Notes under the pieces: model-generated | Databases searched by the model: none | What the model was told of the DNA's origin: nothing | Seen by the model: only the letters and a program-made list of their open reading frames with translations | Assembly (NCBI GenBank): GCA_963942565.1 | Contig: OZ012690.1 | Coordinates: 2,532,326-2,596,325 of the forward strand | Origin: Maea johnstoni | Taxonomy: Eukaryota; Annelida; Polychaeta; Spionida; Magelonidae | DNA length: 64,000 nucleotides | Direction: 5' to 3' | Position numbers and translations under genes: made by a program | Part shown: one piece after another, positions 1 to 9,464 of the stretch | Position numbering within the stretch: position 1 is the first letter of the stretch | Layout of the letters: the number at the start of each line of letters is the position of its first letter

Positions 1-1
1 T

Positions 2-334
2 CAGCCATATGTTAGAAGTATTCTTAAATTTCTCAAAGACTATCCTGATCAAATTTCCTGGAATGATCAACATGAAATAATCATTGATGGTAAAACCTTT
101 CCAAACTCAAACATTATGAAATTATTTCAGTTTCTGATGAAAACCCTAGTAATCACAAGTGCAAGTGATGTGCCTAACGGCGGAAAAGAATTTTATGATA
201 AACTGCGTGAGATTGGTGTCCCGCAACAATGGGTAAAAATAACTTTTCCCCGAACGACCGAACGTAAATCGCGTAAACGCCCCTCCAGTTTACCCTTGCA
301 AACTGGTAATGGTAAAGTGTGGATTACTCTTTGA
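2..334 (+). CDS. Small conserved Polinton protein, partial at window edge
   Basis: The frame is open to the first bases of the window and ends at 334, giving 110 visible residues. An internal ATG at 116 is possible, but the frame continues above it with similar composition, so I treat the left end as cut. The visible part has a 'SWNDQHEIIIDGKTFPNSNI' block and then a 'KLREIGVPQQWV' block before a basic tail. This pattern resembles small proteins found beside capsid genes in Polintons and adintovirus-like elements, where it reads as 'W-N-x-G-E' then 'I-N-V-P'. Its role is unknown to me; a virion accessory part is a guess from position. Confidence 0.5.
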   Translation, partial: QPYVRSILKFLKDYPDQISWNDQHEIIIDGKTFPNSNIMKLFQFLMKTLVITSASDVPNGGKEFYDKLREIGVPQQWVKITFPRTTERKSRKRPSSLPLQTGNGKVWITL

Positions 335-427
335 TTTTATTCAGCGAAAATTCTTTGTGAAGACCTAATGACATTACTCTTGTCATTACATTTTATATAA
401 ATACACTTTGAACCATAATAAATCAGA

Positions 428-856
428 ATGCGGAGAGTTCCTTATACTCCAAATCCTTCATTGTACCGTCATCATTATGGCCATGGATTACCAGTATTCA
501 GCGGTGATCTACATCAACATGGCCATGGAATAGGGAGTTTTTTTGCGTCCCTTTTCCGAAAAGTAATGCCACTTGTCTCCAAAACTGTAGTCCCAATTTT
601 AAAAAACACGGCTAAAAGTGCCGGTAAAAGCCTTCTAAGAACTGGTACGAAGGTATTATCGGACGTTGTATTAGATGATGTGAATTTAAAGGAATCAGTT
701 CGACGACGGGGCAAAGAAGGATTCAATGAGTTCATTGGAAAAGCGTCTGAGATGAAAGGTGGTTCCTATGTTAGGAACCGTCGTGGTACAAAACGTCGTC
801 GAACTTCATATCCTAGAAAAAATAGAAAACGTTGCAAAAGGGATATATTTGACTAA
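428..856 (+). CDS. Basic pVI/pX-like virion core protein of Polinton
   Basis: The protein has 142 residues. The N-terminal part is rich in His, Gly and Tyr. Residues about 36-65 form a hydrophobic and lysine-rich amphipathic stretch (GIGSFFASLFRKVMPLVSK), and the last 25 residues are almost all Arg and Lys, with clusters such as KRRR and RKNRKR. This layout resembles adenovirus pVI and pX precursors, which carry a membrane-active helix and DNA-binding basic tails and are cut by the viral protease. Here the gene sits one base before the capsid ATG and the protease gene follows, which fits that role. The assignment is by layout and position, not by a firm sequence match. Confidence 0.55.
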   Translation: MRRVPYTPNPSLYRHHYGHGLPVFSGDLHQHGHGIGSFFASLFRKVMPLVSKTVVPILKNTAKSAGKSLLRTGTKVLSDVVLDDVNLKESVRRRGKEGFNEFIGKASEMKGGSYVRNRRGTKRRRTSYPRKNRKRCKRDIFD

Positions 857-857
857 A

Positions 858-2198
858 ATGTCTTTACTACATCCTGAAACTTGCGAGTGTGCGAAGTCCG
901 AATTGGAATTATTCACTATACCTCCAACGCAAACAAGCATTGAAGGAACTCGTTTTGAAAAGTATTATCCCTTGACATCTTTAGATCGCGGAGGCCCCCT
1001 GGAATTCAAAATTCATACTGGCGATAAGGAATACATTGATCCTGAAAATGTTTTTCTCTACTTACAACTGCAAATTTTAGATGGTAGTGGGGAGGTCCTT
1101 ACTGATGCGGAAGACCCTGCTGATGATCCCCCTGATGATTCAGTTGTGCTTCCGATTAATAATTTTCATGCAAGTTGTTTCAAAAGCGTTGAAGTTCATT
1201 TAAATGGTAAACCAATAAGCAGCAATGACAGTTTATATCCTTACCGGGCATACCTTGAAACGCTTTTATCTTATGGGAAAAGTTCAAAAGAAGAACATTT
1301 AACTGCATCCATGTTTTTCAAAGATATGAAACCCCTGGATGCATTTGAAGAGGAAGATTTCAAAACAAACATAGGAGCAAATTTTCGTTGGCTACATACT
1401 CAATTTAGCAAAACATTTGAAACAGTAGGTCGTCTTCACAGTGAAATCTTTTCGCAGGGTAAATTGCTTTTAAATAAAGTTGAAATGAATATCAAATTGC
1501 AAAGAGCAGATTACAATTTCGCATTAATGGCTACAAACGCAAATGCAAGATATTCGATAAACATTAATAAGGCCATGCTCTATGTTGCCCATAAGAAGAT
1601 AAGCGATAGTGTAAGAGAGGCGCATGAACTAGCACTACTGAGGAAAAATGCCATGTACCCTGTCAGAAAAGTTCAAATGAAATTTTTTACAAGAGGGGCG
1701 CACAGAAGTGATTTATCGGAACCAAATCTGATTAATGGAATACTCCCCCGGAAGCTTGTTTTTGGATTAGTTGACAGCAATGCTTTCAATGGAGGCCTAA
1801 ATCATAACCCATTTAATTTCGAACATTTTGATGTTAATCATATCGTCCTTCGCAAAAATGGTCAGGCTATTCCATTTGAAGGAATAGACATGGATTTTGA
1901 TGAAAATCTTTACCTTCAGGGTTACATATCCATTTTACAGGGAACTGGAAGGTTATTCAAAAATTTAGATACAGGACTAAATCCGCACTATGATTTCGCA
2001 AACGGTTATGCCCTTTACGCTTTTGACTTAACACCAGATGAAAGTGAGAGTGGGGCCTTCAACTTAATTCAAGAGGGAAATATTAGTTTAGATATTAAAC
2101 TGAAAAAGGGACACAAAGAAGGCATCACAATTGTCTGTTACCTTGAATACGATGCTATACTAGAAATTGATAAAGATAGAAACGTTCATTATGAATAA
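858..2198 (+). CDS. Probable Polinton major capsid protein (double jelly-roll type, F54H12.2-like)
   Basis: From the ATG at 858 it codes 446 residues. The start 'MSLLHPETCECAKSELELFT' followed by 'PPTQTSIEGTRFEKYYPLTS' is the signature of the protein family annotated as F54H12.2-like, which sits in Maverick elements. Later blocks agree: 'SLYPYRAYLETLLSYG', 'VGRLHSEIFSQGKLLLN', 'MYPVRKVQMKFFT', 'NPFNFEHFDVNHI', 'YALYAFDLTPDE' and an end of 'LEYDAILEIDKDRNV'. Length suits a double jelly-roll capsid protein; assignment as major rather than minor capsid is inference. A longer frame from 759 uses a non-ATG start and overlaps the previous gene, so I rejected it. The gene overlaps the protease gene by eight bases. 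Confidence 0.8.
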   Translation: MSLLHPETCECAKSELELFTIPPTQTSIEGTRFEKYYPLTSLDRGGPLEFKIHTGDKEYIDPENVFLYLQLQILDGSGEVLTDAEDPADDPPDDSVVLPINNFHASCFKSVEVHLNGKPISSNDSLYPYRAYLETLLSYGKSSKEEHLTASMFFKDMKPLDAFEEEDFKTNIGANFRWLHTQFSKTFETVGRLHSEIFSQGKLLLNKVEMNIKLQRADYNFALMATNANARYSININKAMLYVAHKKISDSVREAHELALLRKNAMYPVRKVQMKFFTRGAHRSDLSEPNLINGILPRKLVFGLVDSNAFNGGLNHNPFNFEHFDVNHIVLRKNGQAIPFEGIDMDFDENLYLQGYISILQGTGRLFKNLDTGLNPHYDFANGYALYAFDLTPDESESGAFNLIQEGNISLDIKLKKGHKEGITIVCYLEYDAILEIDKDRNVHYE

Positions 2199-2703
2199 TC
2201 GTGAAATAACGCGTTTTATGAAATCTCATCCTAGAACTAAGGGTATTTTTGTGGCCACGCACGCTGCAGACACTTTACCAAGTTATCCTCGGAAAAAATT
2301 ACCCTGTGCATATATAGTAAACACGCATAAAAGCCACCAGCCGGGTGAACATTGGGTATGCATATTCTTTCCAATAACTGGTCCGCCTGAATATTTTGAT
2401 TCCTTTGGTTTCTCACCTAAAGTAGATTTCAAAAAGTTCTTAGGAGAAGACTACATTTATAACAAAAGATTTATCCAATACCCATTTTCATCAGTTTGTG
2501 GGCAATATTGTATGTACTTTATACTTATGCGGTCAATGAATAGGTCCATGCCTGGTATTATAAGTCAATTCACTGAGGACAACTTGGAAAATGATATAAT
2601 GGTTAACTATGAAATTGAAGCCAGTTTTAATGTTGATCTAGACATATTTGACACTGATTTTATTGGTAAACAAATTGCGCAAAGCTTTATGAAAACTGAG
2701 TAA
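2191..2703 (+). CDS. Polinton adenain-type cysteine protease (PRO)
   Basis: The product is 170 residues from the ATG at 2191, which overlaps the end of the capsid gene; an earlier non-ATG start is less likely. The order of key blocks matches adenovirus endopeptidase and Polinton PRO proteins (C5/Ulp1-like fold): 'GEHWVCIFF' around residue 54 with the His, 'EYFDSFGFSP' around residue 70 with the acidic residue, and 'SSVCGQYCMYFIL' around residue 103 with the nucleophilic Cys. In adenoviruses this enzyme cuts structural precursors during virion maturation. The capsid and pVI/pX-like proteins next door would be natural substrates, which is inference from context. Confidence 0.85.
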   Translation: MNNREITRFMKSHPRTKGIFVATHAADTLPSYPRKKLPCAYIVNTHKSHQPGEHWVCIFFPITGPPEYFDSFGFSPKVDFKKFLGEDYIYNKRFIQYPFSSVCGQYCMYFILMRSMNRSMPGIISQFTEDNLENDIMVNYEIEASFNVDLDIFDTDFIGKQIAQSFMKTE

Positions 2704-2780
2704 AAGGAAAGAAAGAATCAGAACATTTCCTGTCATGTTATGTTCTTAAAACGCCATGTGATGTGGTGAGCAGCGTGGGT

Positions 2781-3572
2781 ATGCCAACCAGTTTTTCCTT
2801 GTGCCATTTAACCATGAATAGCATTCCTACTCCAGAACCATCAACAACTTCTGGAATGCCATTGAATGGCAAAAAAACTAAGGAACCATTGTCGGATGGT
2901 GAGTTAGATGACTCTGAGGAGGAGCCAGTTACAACCAACAAAATGACAGGACTTTCCTTGTGCCATTCATCCACAGACAGTAAGACTTCTTCCCAACCGG
3001 CAACACCGTCTAGGCCATCATCAAGTGGGCCAACCAGAGATGGTAAAAGAAAAAGAAATAAGGACCCATTATCTGATGGTGAGCTAGATGACACCGGGGA
3101 ATCTGTGACAACAACCGCCGACAGAATGCTGATGAAACTTCTATTGGAAAACCGGGTAATTGTGAAAAAACTGTCACGTTATGCAATAACACCGAAGAAA
3201 ACTACAGTGAACTCTGCGGGGTTTGATTTGTTTTCACACGACTACGTTACTTTATCGCCAAATCAAACTGCTATAGTTGGCACAAAAATTGCATTTCAAA
3301 TACCGCCGGGCTACTATGGAAGAATTGTGGAGCGCTCTAGTGTTGCACTTGAAAATGGATGTATAACACTTGCCGGTGTTATAGATAGTGACTATCGTGG
3401 TGAAATCAAAATTGTGATTCATAATTTATCAGATGAAACACATTTCATTCATCCCGGTTGCAGAATTGCACAAATCATCATTGAAAAAATTCATCTGGCT
3501 CCTGTTGTTGATGTCGTAGAGGACCTTTATGAAACGGATTCAACTGATACAGCATCAGAAGGTGACCAGTAA
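2781..3572 (+). CDS. dUTPase with a duplicated acidic N-terminal region
   Basis: From the first in-frame ATG (2781) it codes 263 residues; another ATG lies at 2814. The C-terminal half is a trimeric dUTPase domain that would convert dUTP to dUMP and pyrophosphate. Signature blocks in order are 'NSAGFDLFSHD' near residue 144, 'YGRIVERSSVAL', 'LAGVIDSDYRGEIKIVIHNL' near residue 196 and 'GCRIAQIIIEKI'. The first 115 residues are unusual: two related segments each contain a 'LCH' block, a Ser/Thr/Pro-rich stretch, and 'EPLSDGELDD' or 'DPLSDGELDD' next to Lys-rich blocks. These look disordered. The gene follows the protease and precedes a second dUTPase-like gene. Confidence 0.8.
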   Translation: MPTSFSLCHLTMNSIPTPEPSTTSGMPLNGKKTKEPLSDGELDDSEEEPVTTNKMTGLSLCHSSTDSKTSSQPATPSRPSSSGPTRDGKRKRNKDPLSDGELDDTGESVTTTADRMLMKLLLENRVIVKKLSRYAITPKKTTVNSAGFDLFSHDYVTLSPNQTAIVGTKIAFQIPPGYYGRIVERSSVALENGCITLAGVIDSDYRGEIKIVIHNLSDETHFIHPGCRIAQIIIEKIHLAPVVDVVEDLYETDSTDTASEGDQ

Positions 3573-3801
3573 AAAAAATCTGATGAGACTAACATCAACG
3601 TTATGTAGTTTAAGTGTTACGCAGTCCTGAGCATCCATGATATACTTCTGTCTTACCCTGTGACGAACTTGTTCGCCCAACAATCAACGTATCACGGTAA
3701 CAAACCTCCGTGAAGCATTCTTGGACTACATATTACTTGGACTTATAGTACAGAATTGTGGCAACAACCCAACGACGTTTTCCCTGCACACGGAAAATAG
3801 T

Positions 3802-4242
3802 ATGGAAAAAATAAAAGTGAAAAAAGTCCATCCCGGGGCACATGACTTGAAGAAACAATCAAATATGCATGCCGGTTTTGACTTGCGGTCTATTGAGCCA
3901 GTAACAATTGATGCTCATTCCACAGAAATTATAAACACTGGTCTTACCATCAAAATACCAAAAGGTTATTATGGCAGAGTTGTGGAACGGCCCTGGAATG
4001 CAATATCCAAAAATATAATGACAATGGCAGGAATAATTAGCCATTGCGCAGAAATACAAGTGATTATGAGGAACCTATCCAATACCCCCATTACATTAAA
4101 TTGTAACTCAAAAGTTGCACAACTTGTCATCCATAAAATACATGACGACAATATTGTGTATGAAGTCAACGAACTGGTGCCATCATCTAGAGGCAACTTA
4201 GGATTTGGTGAATGCACAAGGAAGAAAAAGAGAACATTGTGA
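3802..4242 (+). CDS. Second, diverged dUTPase-family protein
   Basis: The ATG at 3802 gives 146 residues; the frame extends upstream to 3721 only with non-ATG starts. The protein shares the dUTPase framework with its neighbour: 'MHAGFDLRSIEPVTIDAHST', 'IKIPKGYYGRVVER', 'IMRNLSNTPI' and 'SKVAQLVIHKI', then a glycine-containing block 'SRGNLGFGECTRKK' in the place of the family's C-terminal motif. It is clearly a paralogue of the gene at 2781 but has no repeated N-terminal region and is more diverged in the central block. Whether it is active, or works together with the first protein, cannot be told from sequence. Confidence 0.7.
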   Translation: MEKIKVKKVHPGAHDLKKQSNMHAGFDLRSIEPVTIDAHSTEIINTGLTIKIPKGYYGRVVERPWNAISKNIMTMAGIISHCAEIQVIMRNLSNTPITLNCNSKVAQLVIHKIHDDNIVYEVNELVPSSRGNLGFGECTRKKKRTL

Positions 4243-4325
4243 TAGGATAACACGTCGTAAGTGATATGCCCGGAAAAAGTAAAGATAACATTGTGATGGA
4301 AAATGTCTGATTCTTTTCTTTTCAC

Positions 4326-4790
4326 AAACTAATGTTTAATGGACTGTTACCTTTTATCATATGGTTAAGATTTGATATATATAGCTTATATATTTGATTA
4401 CTGCTGGGAATGTTAAATCTTTTTTATAAACTAATGTTTAATGGACTGTTACCTTTTATCATACGGTTAAGATTTGATTATATATAGCTTATATATTTGA
4501 TTACTGCTGGGAATGTTAAATCTTTTTTATAAATGTGTTCATGCTTTGTGAATGAAAATCTTTTCTGGGAATGATGGACAGATATATTTCAGAAATATTA
4601 TTTCATTTGGTAAACTTTGAGATGTGTGGTTTCGCTTTGATGAAATATTACTAGGAGTGTTGAATGTATTTCTTATTAAACTCTTTGTATTTGGTAGACT
4701 GTTACTTTTGATATGCGATATTTGGAATTGATCGAATATGATGTTACTGGGAATGTCGAATGTGTATATTGTTAAACTCTTTCTTGTGAA
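4326..4790 (+). repeat. Tandem repeat (102-bp unit) in Polinton spacer, with decayed copies
   Basis: Two nearly identical units start at 4326 and 4428 with 'AAACTAATGTTTAATGGAC', run through 'TATATAGCTTATATATTTG' and end with 'TGCTGGGAATGTTAAATC'. After 4530, at least two weaker copies can be followed by the recurring 'CTGGGAATG' or 'ACTGTTAC' words up to about 4790. The tract is AT-rich and has no supported gene. It separates the dUTPase pair from the second structural gene. Confidence 0.8.
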
Positions 4791-5243
4791 TTGCAATTTT
4801 ATACAGGAATGTTCTTGCAATATTTATATTATTTCATAGTTTTAAAAATATTTTTAATACATCATTGTAAATTAGGCAATTGTTATTTAGCAATTACAAT
4901 ACAGCTGTAACACAGACTGAACTCTCTAAATTCATCTATACTTCTTAAGCAAAAGGTGATTTAAGGATTGTTTCCTAAAAATATTTAATAGAAATTTGTA
5001 TTCATGACTGTTTTTAATGCGTGTGTTTGAATTAAATATCATTATAATATAATAAGATTGCCTTTGTCTTGATTGTTTGCCGCCAGCATTTCTTATTACC
5101 CAGCCCCCTTCACAACCCCAGCAACCTTCACAAATCAACAAAAATGCTTGGTAAAAACAGTAAAACAAACTGGTTACAAAGAAACAAATGTCTATGTGAT
5201 TGGTAATGAAAAAATTGGAATAAGATTACCTACACAAAGTAAA
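4791..5243. other. AT-rich spacer in Polinton
   Basis: No gene is supported here. An open stretch runs into the next gene from about 5073, but only with a non-ATG start, so I left it out. Confidence 0.5.
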
Positions 5244-6062
5244 ATGGATATTTCAGAAAGATCCTTCTATATGGTGCTACCAAGCAATGTTAAATATGAG
5301 GTTAGCAGAAATACAGCTAGTCATTTTATCACACCACTAGCAAGAGCACTTGAATTGCCAAGCAAAGATTGGGAAGTAGCCCTAGTTGAAGTGAATTATC
5401 CGTACTCTTTTTATAATATTTTACCACCAATCAACAAACTTCAATTTGGCAGAAGTAACTCTGACGCAACAGTCCAAGTTGTGTCAAGGTACTTGGAAGT
5501 AGGTTTCTACAGATCGCTAAATAAACTTATAGCCGTCATCAATTCCAAGAAACCAAATTCTATGCGTGGTTATTTCAAAAAGGAACTAGTCACTTATACA
5601 ATAAACTCTTTAAAAGAAACCAATGATGGTACCACACTATACTTAGGAAAAGATGAATTTGTTACACTTCATCCAACACTTGCCCGAATGCTAGGATTTC
5701 CAATGGATCACCTGACAAACGTCGGAACAGATGCAAAGGACAGACTGAAGATCAAATCAAGCCTTCTACCTTCGTTGGGAACAGAACTTTTTAATCTGTA
5801 TATTTACTCAAACATAGTTAAGGAAACTCTTGTGGGTGACACTTTAGTACCATTGCTAAGAACAATCCCGGTAATGGGTGAGAATGGAGATTATATATCC
5901 AAGACTTTTGAGACTCCACATTATCTACCGCTTGCAAGAGATTTCTTTCAAAATATAGAGATCAAAATAACAGATGACATAGGACAAAATGTTCAGTTCA
6001 AATTTGGAAAAACCATTATCAAATTACATTTTCGACGAAAGCCGAAATTCAATTATGCCTAA
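5244..6062 (+). CDS. Second Polinton virion-like protein (minor capsid/penton candidate)
   Basis: From the ATG at 5244 it codes 272 residues; the frame stays open upstream to 5073 without an ATG. The start 'SERSFYMVLPSNVKYEVSRN' plus 'LPSKDWEVALVEVNYPYSFY' is a pattern I recall from a conserved protein that accompanies the F54H12.2-like capsid protein in animal Polintons. The C-terminal part agrees: 'LYIYSNIVKETLVGDTLVPL', then 'PHYLPLARDFFQNIEIKITD', 'GQNVQFKFGKTIIKLHFR' and the stop. The length fits a single jelly-roll minor capsid or penton-type protein; this structural role is inference. A short A-run follows the gene at about 6136. Confidence 0.65.
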   Translation: MDISERSFYMVLPSNVKYEVSRNTASHFITPLARALELPSKDWEVALVEVNYPYSFYNILPPINKLQFGRSNSDATVQVVSRYLEVGFYRSLNKLIAVINSKKPNSMRGYFKKELVTYTINSLKETNDGTTLYLGKDEFVTLHPTLARMLGFPMDHLTNVGTDAKDRLKIKSSLLPSLGTELFNLYIYSNIVKETLVGDTLVPLLRTIPVMGENGDYISKTFETPHYLPLARDFFQNIEIKITDDIGQNVQFKFGKTIIKLHFRRKPKFNYA

Positions 6063-6173
6063 GATATATAATGCTAGTGCTATGTACTGACTTTATGAGA
6101 TGTGAATCTGTATGTATTGAGTTTATTGACGAATAAAAAAAAAAAAAAAAAAGCCACATGGCGGATAGTGGTA

Positions 6174-6249
6174 TATGTATGTTCTATGACTCCGGGGGTG
6201 GGTGTCTGGCTCAGAATCAATAGCCCCCCGGAGGCATAGAACATACATA
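6174..6249. repeat. Hairpin, 24-25 bp arms
   Basis: The left arm (6174-6198) reads 'TATGTATGTTCTATGACTCC' then a G-run. The right arm (6224-6249) is its near-perfect reverse complement with a C-run, ending 'CATAGAACATACATA'. The loop is about 25 bases. It lies between the Polinton gene block and the (TA)n tract. Confidence 0.8.
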
Positions 6250-6260
6250 AACTAATACTA

Positions 6261-6605
<345 letters not shown>

Positions 6606-7046
6606 GTCTGAAAGTGTTAGTTACACAACCCATCAGCAGGTGTCGCACTAAAAGTATTACCCAAGACCTCGCTGTCCGGACTCGTCAACAACTCAATTTC
6701 CCTCACTCCCAAAGATGTCACCACCATATGAGGTGGGGCATGGGCCCATTATAGAGAAAAAATAAAGTTCATCAAAGTTATAAGGACACATGATTAAGTA
6801 CAGTAAACAATAAAAACGCATGTCATACCGCATAGGGGTGAGTAGCATTGAGGGATCTGTTTACCACATGGCGGCTGCCAAGAACCCTGCTATCATACTC
6901 TGGTGAGCACTCACCCATACTAGACGCGCACACAGATAGGTAGCTCTGTCTCGCTAGGAGACAGTGTTTCCTGCATTACCCTTACCCTCGAGAATCGTAT
7001 CGTATCGTATATTTATTGACTGTAATTTAAAATTACAAAATTACAA
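6606..7046. other. No gene; retroposon-like tail on minus strand near 6995-7030
   Basis: Nothing coding is seen. At 6995-7030 the minus strand reads '...ACAGTCAATAAATATACGAT' followed by TACGA repeats, the look of a retroposon 3' end. Confidence 0.4.
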
Positions 7047-7462
7047 AATTACCCTCGAGAATACTCTTAGCTTAAACAAATAAGAAAAAGTACGTAAATG
7101 ATACTAAACGACCAAAATGCAGGGAGAATGTCGTTCACCAGGATATATCTAACTATGACGAATGCAAATACCATACTTTGAAAATTGTTTTGAGTACAAT
7201 TAATTATGAATGCTTTCATAAATGGACGCTGTCCCCATCTTTTCATTACAGCCGGCTTAATATCTTATTTATCAAAGGTATATCTGTTTGCCAAGCTTTT
7301 AAGCTATTAATACATAGTTTAATCAGTCCTTAGTGTGTGGGTGCAGGGATATCCGGGTGCTCTGATAGTTTGTACCATTAAAAAGAATTGCCAAACGAAA
7401 AATAGTTTTGACATGATATGATTGGAATCAATCATGAGTGATACCATAAACAGACACCCCCT
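7047..7462 (+). repeat. Dispersed repeat R2, copy 1
   Basis: About 415 bp that closely match 9020-9346. Shared words include 'GACGAATGCAAATACCATAC', 'AAATGGACGCTGTCCCCATC', 'GGGATATCCGGGTGCTCTGA' and 'GAATCAATCATGAGTGATAC'. More diverged relatives are at 32940-33178, 33457-33695 and about 34040-34130. It is followed directly by a minisatellite. Confidence 0.85.
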
Positions 7463-7477
7463 CTCCTTTTCTCAATC

Positions 7478-7615
7478 CATAAATATTTTCCAATATTAAT
7501 CAATGACATTTCAATATTCATAGTTTATTTTTCAATATCCGTAAATCATTTCCAATATTCATAAATCGTTGTTTAATTTCCATAATTCATTTGTCAATAT
7601 TCATAAATACAGTAT

Positions 7616-7618
<3 letters not shown>
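7478..7618. repeat. AT-rich minisatellite ('CAATATTCATAAAT' units)
   Basis: Five or six imperfect units of roughly 25 bases carry the word 'CAATATTCATAAATC' or close variants. The same array, longer, follows the second R2 copy at 9465-9860. Confidence 0.75.

Positions 7619-7622
<4 letters not shown>

Positions 7623-7700
<78 letters not shown>
7623..7700. repeat. (CT)n microsatellite
   Basis: About 39 uninterrupted CT units. Confidence 0.99.
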
Positions 7701-7703
<3 letters not shown>

Positions 7704-9019
7704 ATCTATAAGAGGGCAGTTATTTACATATAATGTGTTTGTAGTGATACACTCGTCTATAGTTATCAGTCGCGAACACCAGATGTACCTCGCACTGCAT
7801 AGGATCATAGCCTATCGGTTGTAATCAGATTATCACGGCTGTCACCCGACACCGCAGACAGTAGGCGGTATTTGTCTAGCGGTTGTAATAACACAGCTGA
7901 GTTTTCAACTGTAATGTAAGGAAGAAACTAACGACACAGGAGTATTTAAAGTCACTTTGAGTCGGCATTAAGCTATCATTATAGCTCCTGTACATATTTA
8001 TAGTCATAAGTTACCTTTCTGAAGTTTGTTGTTTACATGTTTGATCGAAAAACGATGTACTATGTATGATTTTGCGCGAAAGTTCAGTCAATAAAGCATA
8101 CTATACTATACTATTGTAATCTGCTCAATTACATTTTAATAGTATTTTCTGTTACTCCTGCGACATCTACTAGTGCAGAACTTCATAGTTCCTCCCGCTA
8201 CGTTCTAACACAACTCATCTACCGTGCTCGCTTCCATAAGAAGCGTCACGTCTGTGACCGACTTATCTTTACCAAACGATGCAGGATGAGCGCTAGCAGG
8301 GATTAGGGAGTGTGAGCAACAAGACTGTCTTGTCGTCGCTCTCTGGCGACGCAGGCATGACGTCGGCCGTTTTCGAATCACATGATGGCTATCTTTAGGT
8401 CTTACTCGCTGTCATTTTCATTTTTGCGAAAAAGCGAGAGAAAAACCTAATATAGGCGATTAGGGCAGATATACTTTACTAATGCCGCTTTGAGAATACT
8501 GGCAATTAATGTGTGCTTACAAAATCATCAGAGCTTTCCATTTAAAGTGTATTATTATCATCCTAAACATTGACAAACAGTTCATCACCCCTCCGTTCCT
8601 AAGGCATCTCATTGATGTGCATCAATTCATACAAAGGGGGTCCAATTTTTTAAAATTCGGGCTCCTTTTCCCACACGTGAGGGTTCCACGCGTTTTAGAT
8701 TACGCAGCACTTTAGTGGTTCCATTGCACCATCTCATTGTGTGGTTTGAGAAGGGGCAAATTAATAATAGTTCCTGAAGTATTTTTTTTTGCAATGGCCT
8801 TCTTTAGTATATCCTTATCCCTGCTTCCTCCATCCCACTTACTTTTTCTTCCTCTCCCAGCCTCACCCCTATGCCTACCTCCCTTCCATCTTCCTGTCCC
8901 ACTGCTACCCCTCCCCTTACATTTCCTAGTCCCACCACTACCTCTCTTTCTACCTCCCCGTCCCCATGCTAGGTAAACTCTCCGTGACTAAGTATCGCTG
9001 ATCGGCAGAGCATGAGGAT
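7701..9019. other. No supported gene; retroposon-like tail and pyrimidine tract
   Basis: A retroposon-like 3' end lies at 8085-8115 ('CAGTCAATAAAGCATACTAT' followed by ACTAT units). A 165-bp pyrimidine-rich stretch (8806-8970) of CCT/TCC type gives a spurious open frame rich in Leu and Pro. Otherwise nothing is recognised. Confidence 0.45.
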
Positions 9020-9346
9020 AAATCTAACTACGACGAATGCAAATACCATACTTCAACATCGAAGATTGTACAATTAATTATGAGTGCTTTCATAAATGGA
9101 CGCTGTCCCCATCTTTTCATTACAGCCGGCTTGATATCTTACTTATCAAAGGTATATCTGTTTGCCAAGCTTTTAAACTATTGATACATAGTTAAATTAG
9201 CCCTAAGTGTGTGGTTGTAGGGATATCCGGGTGCTCTGATACGTTGTACCATTAAAAAGAATTGCCAAACGAAAAATAGTTTTGACATGATATGATTGGA
9301 ATCAATCATGAGTGATACCACAAACAGACATCCCCTCTCCTTTTCT
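9020..9346 (+). repeat. Dispersed repeat R2, copy 2
   Basis: Direct copy of 7047-7462, about 1.95 kb downstream and roughly 90% alike by eye. The 5' portion of copy 1 is not matched here. Confidence 0.85.
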
Positions 9347-9464
9347 CATTACAGTCGGTTTAATAACCCATCTAATATTTTCTTTATCAAGTAGTTTCTT
9401 TTGCCAATTGAATAAAATAAAAACGCATATGACGGAATTGCATGGCTGACGTTTATTATTTTTT

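Larger units (their letters stand above)
1..6062 (+). mobile_element. Polinton/Maverick element, right-hand part (left part outside window)
   Basis: Seven same-strand genes in close order match the virion block of Polintons: small conserved protein, basic pVI/pX-like protein, double jelly-roll-type capsid protein, adenain-type cysteine protease, two dUTPase-family proteins and a second structural protein. Polymerase B, integrase and packaging ATPase, expected in a full element, are not in the window and would lie to the left. No terminal inverted repeat can be recognised. The right end is probably between 6062 and the hairpin and (TA)n tract at 6174-6457. The frames seen here look whole, so this copy is probably fairly young. 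The family call rests on recalled sequence signatures of the capsid, protease and second structural proteins. Confidence 0.85.

Noticed and set aside
759-857. N-terminal extension of the capsid protein
   Set aside because: It begins with a non-ATG codon, overlaps the preceding gene, and the family signature starts at the ATG at 858.
5073-5243. N-terminal extension of the second structural protein
   Set aside because: No ATG; the conserved family start lies at 5244.
7587-7824. Ser-Leu and Arg-Glu repeat frames over (CT)n, also at 48148-48599
   Set aside because: Dinucleotide repeat artefacts; flanking residues show no domain.
8737-8976. Leu/Pro-rich protein
   Set aside because: It is the translation of a pyrimidine-rich tract without other support.
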